A stretch of DNA of 15,504 nucleotides from Chloroflexota bacterium (GTDB lineage Bacteria; Chloroflexota; Limnocylindria; Limnocylindrales; CSP1-4): the NCBI GenBank assembly GCA_017882025.1, contig JADGQG010000023.1:1-15504 (forward strand), in the 5' to 3' direction. The notes under the pieces are model-generated. The model was not told the origin of the DNA. It ran no database searches and saw only the letters and a list, made by a program, of their open reading frames with translations. Made by a program: the position numbers and the translations under genes. Position 1 is the first letter of the stretch. The number at the start of each line of letters is the position of its first letter. Of the stretch, positions 13,178 through 15,504 are shown one piece after another.

Positions 13178-13608
13178 CCGAGCCCGCGCTCCAGGCGCAT
13201 CCTGATATCGCCAATCTGGAGCTCGTCCCCGAAGCCCAGCGAGAGCCCGCCCGCAACGGTCACCCCGTTCACGAGCGTACCGTTCGTGCTGCCGAGGTCC
13301 TCCACGTACCAGCCGCGTCCGCGGAACGTGAGGATTGCGTGCCGGGATGATGCGAACGGGTCCTCGAGCACTACGCCGCAGCCCAGGTCGCGCCCCAGCG
13401 TCGTGACGGCGTCGAGGGGGAAGACGCTGCCGGTCGCGGGGACGCTTGCGCTCGCGATCACCACGAGGCGACCCAGCGCCCCGGATGGATCCCGGGACGC
13501 GGCCCGGATGTCGCGGAGCAGCGCCCGGACCACGAGCGCGAGGAACACGTAGAGCGCGGCAAGGAATGCCAGGCGGATGGCCCACAGGGCCAGGGTCAGC
13601 GGGTCCAC
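13174..13608 (-). CDS. fhaB: FhaB-like membrane-anchored FHA-domain protein
   Basis: This 144-residue protein has one N-terminal membrane helix (about 6-30) and a C-terminal FHA domain. FHA core residues are visible: Gly72-Arg73 (LGRDLGC), Ser88-Arg89-His90 (SSRHA), and the Asn109-Gly110 turn (LGSTNGTLVNG). FHA domains bind phosphothreonine peptides. In Mycobacterium the matching protein, FhaB/FipA, links Ser/Thr-kinase signalling to cell division and wall synthesis. The start is GTG 13608, which has a strong GGAGG a few bases upstream and overlaps the fhaA end by 13 bp. The stop overlaps the SEDS gene start (GTGA). Size and layout match actinobacterial FhaB closely. Confidence 0.9.
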   Translation of the reverse strand: MDPLTLALWAIRLAFLAALYVFLALVVRALLRDIRAASRDPSGALGRLVVIASASVPATGSVFPLDAVTTLGRDLGCGVVLEDPFASSRHAILTFRGRGWYVEDLGSTNGTLVNGVTVAGGLSLGFGDELQIGDIRMRLERGLG

Positions 13609-14342
13609 GGCCCCTCCGGCGGGAGGACGTCGACGGTCGTCCCGCCCAGCTCGACCCGGTCGCCCGCGCCGAGCACGGCCTCGAGCACGACACGGCCATT
13701 GACCCGCGTCCCGTTCCGGCTGGCAAGATCGCTCAGGACCAGCCGCCCGTTGCGAGACACGATCCGGGCGTGGTGGCGCGACAGCAGCGGGTCCGCCACG
13801 ACGACTTCGTTGTCGGCGCCGCGGCCGATCCCGACGGGTCGGCCCTCCACCGCCAATCGGCGTTCGACGCCGTCCGGCCCCACGACGCGCAGGAGCGCCC
13901 TCGGGGCAGCGACAGCCGCGAACGGGTGCACGAGTGTTCGATCGATTGCCGGGCTGGCTGCGTCCCGGAGCGGGATCGGCCCGGCGAATGTCGCGCGAAC
14001 CGTCGAGCCGCCGCGCTCGAGGCCGGCCGATGCCACGATCGCCACCGATGGACGTTCCGGGATCAGGTAGCCGCGTCGCCGGGCGTGGGCGAGGGCCGCT
14101 GCCGCGAGCTCGCCCTCCAGGTTGGGCAGGCGCGCCAACTCTTCCGCGGCACGAGCGTCCACGGCCACCTCGAAGCGCGTCGGCGCGACCGGCCCCTCCG
14201 CGCCCGGCCGCCGCTCCTGGTCGATCGCGCGCTCGATGCGCCGCGCCAGCGTGACCGGCGCGACGCCGACGTCAAAGAGGCGGGCGCCGGGCCGCTCGAA
14301 GAGCCGCTCGAGGAAGCGCTCCAGCGCCGCAAGGGGTCGCAT
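13596..14342 (-). CDS. fhaA: FhaA-like protein with DUF3662 and FHA domains
   Basis: This 248-residue protein has an N-terminal DUF3662-type region (about 1-120: ALERFLERLFERPGARLF, then VAPVTLARRIERAI) and a C-terminal FHA domain (about 150-240). FHA core motifs are Gly173-Arg174 (GIGRGADNEV), Ser188-Arg189-His190 (LLSRHHARI) and Asn210-Gly211 (DLASRNGTRVNG). It has no membrane helix, so it should be cytoplasmic and bind phosphothreonine partners; mycobacterial FhaA acts with the MurJ-like protein and wall synthesis. It is shorter than the mycobacterial protein because the long linker between domains is reduced. The ATG at 14342 fits the start of family similarity. The ribosome site is weak (GCGGAA), and the longer upstream frame is low-complexity. 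It heads the minus-strand cluster. Confidence 0.88.
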   Translation of the reverse strand: MRPLAALERFLERLFERPGARLFDVGVAPVTLARRIERAIDQERRPGAEGPVAPTRFEVAVDARAAEELARLPNLEGELAAAALAHARRRGYLIPERPSVAIVASAGLERGGSTVRATFAGPIPLRDAASPAIDRTLVHPFAAVAAPRALLRVVGPDGVERRLAVEGRPVGIGRGADNEVVVADPLLSRHHARIVSRNGRLVLSDLASRNGTRVNGRVVLEAVLGAGDRVELGGTTVDVLPPEGPWTR

Positions 14343-14454
14343 GTGTTCCGCGCAGAACCTCCGGACGGGTGCGGGCCGCGAGGCGGCGGCGATGCCGGGA
14401 CGTTTGCCGGGGCCCGTCGGTACCTCGGTGCCCGGGAGGCCTCGAAGCCTACGG

Positions 14455-14479
14455 TATACTCTCGACCCCGCGAACGGGG
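14455..14479 (+). promoter_or_regulatory. Candidate -10 box and leader hairpin between divergent genes
   Basis: The 174-bp space 14343-14516 separates fhaA (minus) from the CxxC protein (plus). TATACT (14455-14460) matches a -10 box for the plus strand, though no clear -35 lies 16-18 bp upstream. Right after it CCCCG (14466-14470), CGAA and CGGGG (14475-14479) can form a tight hairpin near the expected transcript 5' end. GTATAC is itself palindromic, so the site could serve both directions. Nothing else in the gap is recognisable. Confidence 0.35.
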
Positions 14480-14516
14480 CCGGGGGGCCGCGACCGGGCG
14501 TGAATACGGGGGCCCG

Positions 14517-15504
14517 ATGGCCGAAGTCCTGACCGAATCTTTCTGCGAGCGATGCGGCACGCGATACACGTTCGAGGCGACCGCGCCGCACCGCCGGGGC
14601 ACCGGACGGATCCGCACGCTCACCCGCGGCGTGAGGAACTTCGTCGCGAACGACGACGCCTCGTTTGGCGAGGCGATGGCCGCCGCGCGCGAAGACGACA
14701 CGCGGAGCGCGTCGTCGCAGCAGCTGGACGCGTTCCACCTGACGTTCAGCTTCTGCATGGCCTGCCGCCAGTACACATGCCGCAACTGCTGGAACAATGG
14801 CGTCGGCGAATGCCTCTCGTGCGCTCCCGACCTCAGCCTGGAGATCTTGCCGCCTCTGTTCCCGGACCTGGCGGTGGTCGGGCCCGACACGCATGCCTCG
14901 ACATTCCCGGAGTCAGCCCATCCGACCGTGGCGGCGTCGGCCTGGCCGACCTCCGACCGCCGACCCGGGCCTGAGGCGGCGAGGGCCGGGGCCGCGGGGC
15001 CGCCCGCGGCCGGGCCGATCGACGAGACGGAGAACGGCGCGGCGGCCCCCGAGACGGCGATCGAGCTGTCGCCCCTGGAGCTGGCCGCCATCCAGAGCGC
15101 CCTCACCCGCCACGTCGGCCGGCCCGACCATGGTCCTGCTGCGGCGCCCGCAACGCGCGAAGAGCCGGCTGGTGTCGAGGCTGCAGAGGTCCCGCACGCA
15201 GCCGACGAGGCGGGTCCGATCGTGGCCCAGCCCGGAAGCAAGCCGGAACCCGTCGTCGGCGCGCGCGTCGAGACGCGGGGCCTCCTGCAGCGGTTCCGCC
15301 CACGACGGGAACGCGCCACGCCGGTCGCGACGCCCACGGCCCCGATAGATACCAGCGAAGATGCGGTCGCGGTCGAGCCGGCCGAAGCAGCCGAGCCGGC
15401 GGTCGCGGCCGAGCCGGCCGAAGCAGCCGAGCCGGCCGAAGCAGCCGAGCCGGCCGAAGCAGCCGAGCCGGCGGTCGCGGTCGAGCCGGCCGAAGCAGCC
15501 GAGC
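14517..15504 (+). CDS. Unrecognised protein with four CxxC motifs and a repetitive acidic/Pro/Ala tail, 3' end outside window
   Basis: The frame opens at ATG 14517 (GGGGG 4 nt upstream) and has no stop for at least 329 residues, so the gene is cut by the right edge. Eight cysteines fall in four CxxC pairs: 10/13 (FCERCGTRY), 80/83, 88/91 and 99/102 (between FSFCMACRQY and GECLSCAP). This is the pattern of one split plus one compact zinc-binding unit. Between the first and second pair lies a basic then acidic segment (about 24-72). After residue 105 the chain becomes Ala/Pro/Glu-rich and probably disordered, with one helix-like piece (about 181-198, LSPLELAAIQSALTRHV), and ends in EPAEAA repeats. 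No enzyme motif or membrane helix is seen in the visible part. I cannot name the family. It is transcribed divergently from the fhaA cluster. Confidence 0.75.
   Translation, partial: MAEVLTESFCERCGTRYTFEATAPHRRGTGRIRTLTRGVRNFVANDDASFGEAMAAAREDDTRSASSQQLDAFHLTFSFCMACRQYTCRNCWNNGVGECLSCAPDLSLEILPPLFPDLAVVGPDTHASTFPESAHPTVAASAWPTSDRRPGPEAARAGAAGPPAAGPIDETENGAAAPETAIELSPLELAAIQSALTRHVGRPDHGPAAAPATREEPAGVEAAEVPHAADEAGPIVAQPGSKPEPVVGARVETRGLLQRFRPRRERATPVATPTAPIDTSEDAVAVEPAEAAEPAVAAEPAEAAEPAEAAEPAEAAEPAVAVEPAEAAE
15375..15504 (+). repeat. 18-bp in-frame tandem repeat encoding EPAEAA
   Basis: Seven full 18-bp units start at 15375, 15393, 15411, 15429, 15447, 15465 and 15483; an eighth is cut by the window end. 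The basic unit is GAGCCGGCCGAAGCAGCC (EPAEAA). Units 2 and 6 are variants (EPAVAA, EPAVAV) in which GCGGTCGCG replaces GCCGAAGCA. Five of the seven units are identical in DNA as well as protein, which points to recent slippage or unequal crossover rather than selection on the protein alone. The array may continue past the window. Confidence 0.9.

Noticed and set aside
11276..13552. 758-codon plus-strand open frame opposite pbpA, rodA and fhaB
   Set aside because: The product is low-complexity, rich in Arg/Gln/Glu/Asp without domain pattern, and lies antisense to three genes with intact catalytic motifs. Such long antisense frames are normal at this GC content.
13178..13726. Extended N-terminus for the SEDS protein (646 aa version)
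   Set aside because: It is the shadow of fhaB in another frame; the GTG overlapping the fhaB stop gives a normal SEDS length.
14063..15337. 424-codon minus-strand open frame running into fhaA from upstream
   Set aside because: It is out of frame with the FHA domain and antisense to the four-CxxC gene; no family motif.
15375..15504. CRISPR array
   Set aside because: The 18-bp units are directly adjacent without spacers and stay in frame in an open coding sequence.

Overview
The window is very GC-rich, tightly packed bacterial chromosome with mostly overlapping genes and frequent GTG starts. The gene content (a FHA–SEDS–PBP cell-wall cluster without an outer-membrane theme, a class V aminotransferase paired with SerA, and a RHH/PIN toxin–antitoxin pair) fits a high-GC monoderm-like lineage. 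I lean towards Chloroflexota, with Actinomycetota as the alternative; no rRNA or other marker here settles it. I see no phage, insertion sequence, CRISPR array, tRNA or rRNA.

Layout. (1) 2-385, plus: the C-terminal end of the replication-associated ATPase RarA, cut by the window edge. (2) 481-1493, minus: a type II toxin–antitoxin pair (RHH antitoxin then PIN toxin), followed by a small one-helix membrane ORF. A palindrome overlaps the antitoxin start. (3) 1613-5258, plus: a three-gene operon with 4-bp overlaps: class V aminotransferase, D-3-phosphoglycerate dehydrogenase (SerA), and a histidine-phosphatase-superfamily protein. Together they could make serine from 3-phosphoglycerate, with the phosphatase as a candidate non-HAD phosphoserine phosphatase. 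(4) 5266-14342, minus: a long cell-envelope cluster transcribed fhaA, fhaB, SEDS glycosyltransferase (RodA/FtsW), class B penicillin-binding protein (PbpA), a two-helix small membrane protein, then after a 155-bp gap MoxR ATPase, DUF58 protein and a TgpA-like membrane transglutaminase. (5) 14517 to the right edge, plus: a divergent gene for an unrecognised protein with four CxxC motifs and a long acidic/Pro/Ala tail that ends in an in-frame 18-bp tandem repeat; its 3' end lies outside the window.

How the genes work together. The SEDS protein and the class B PBP are the standard polymerase/transpeptidase pair for peptidoglycan. The two FHA proteins would normally read Ser/Thr phosphorylation. 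In actinobacterial versions of this cluster a PP2C phosphatase and Ser/Thr kinases lie alongside, but none is in this window. MoxR–DUF58–transglutaminase is a common trio whose substrate is poorly known; placement directly behind the wall genes suggests an envelope role here.

No single stretch is clearly a new system. The best leads are the serine operon with its unusual phosphatase, the small membrane protein coupled to the PBP gene, the four-CxxC repeat-tailed protein divergent from fhaA, and the possibly leaderless antitoxin start embedded in its own operator. No intergenic stretch exceeds 300 bases.
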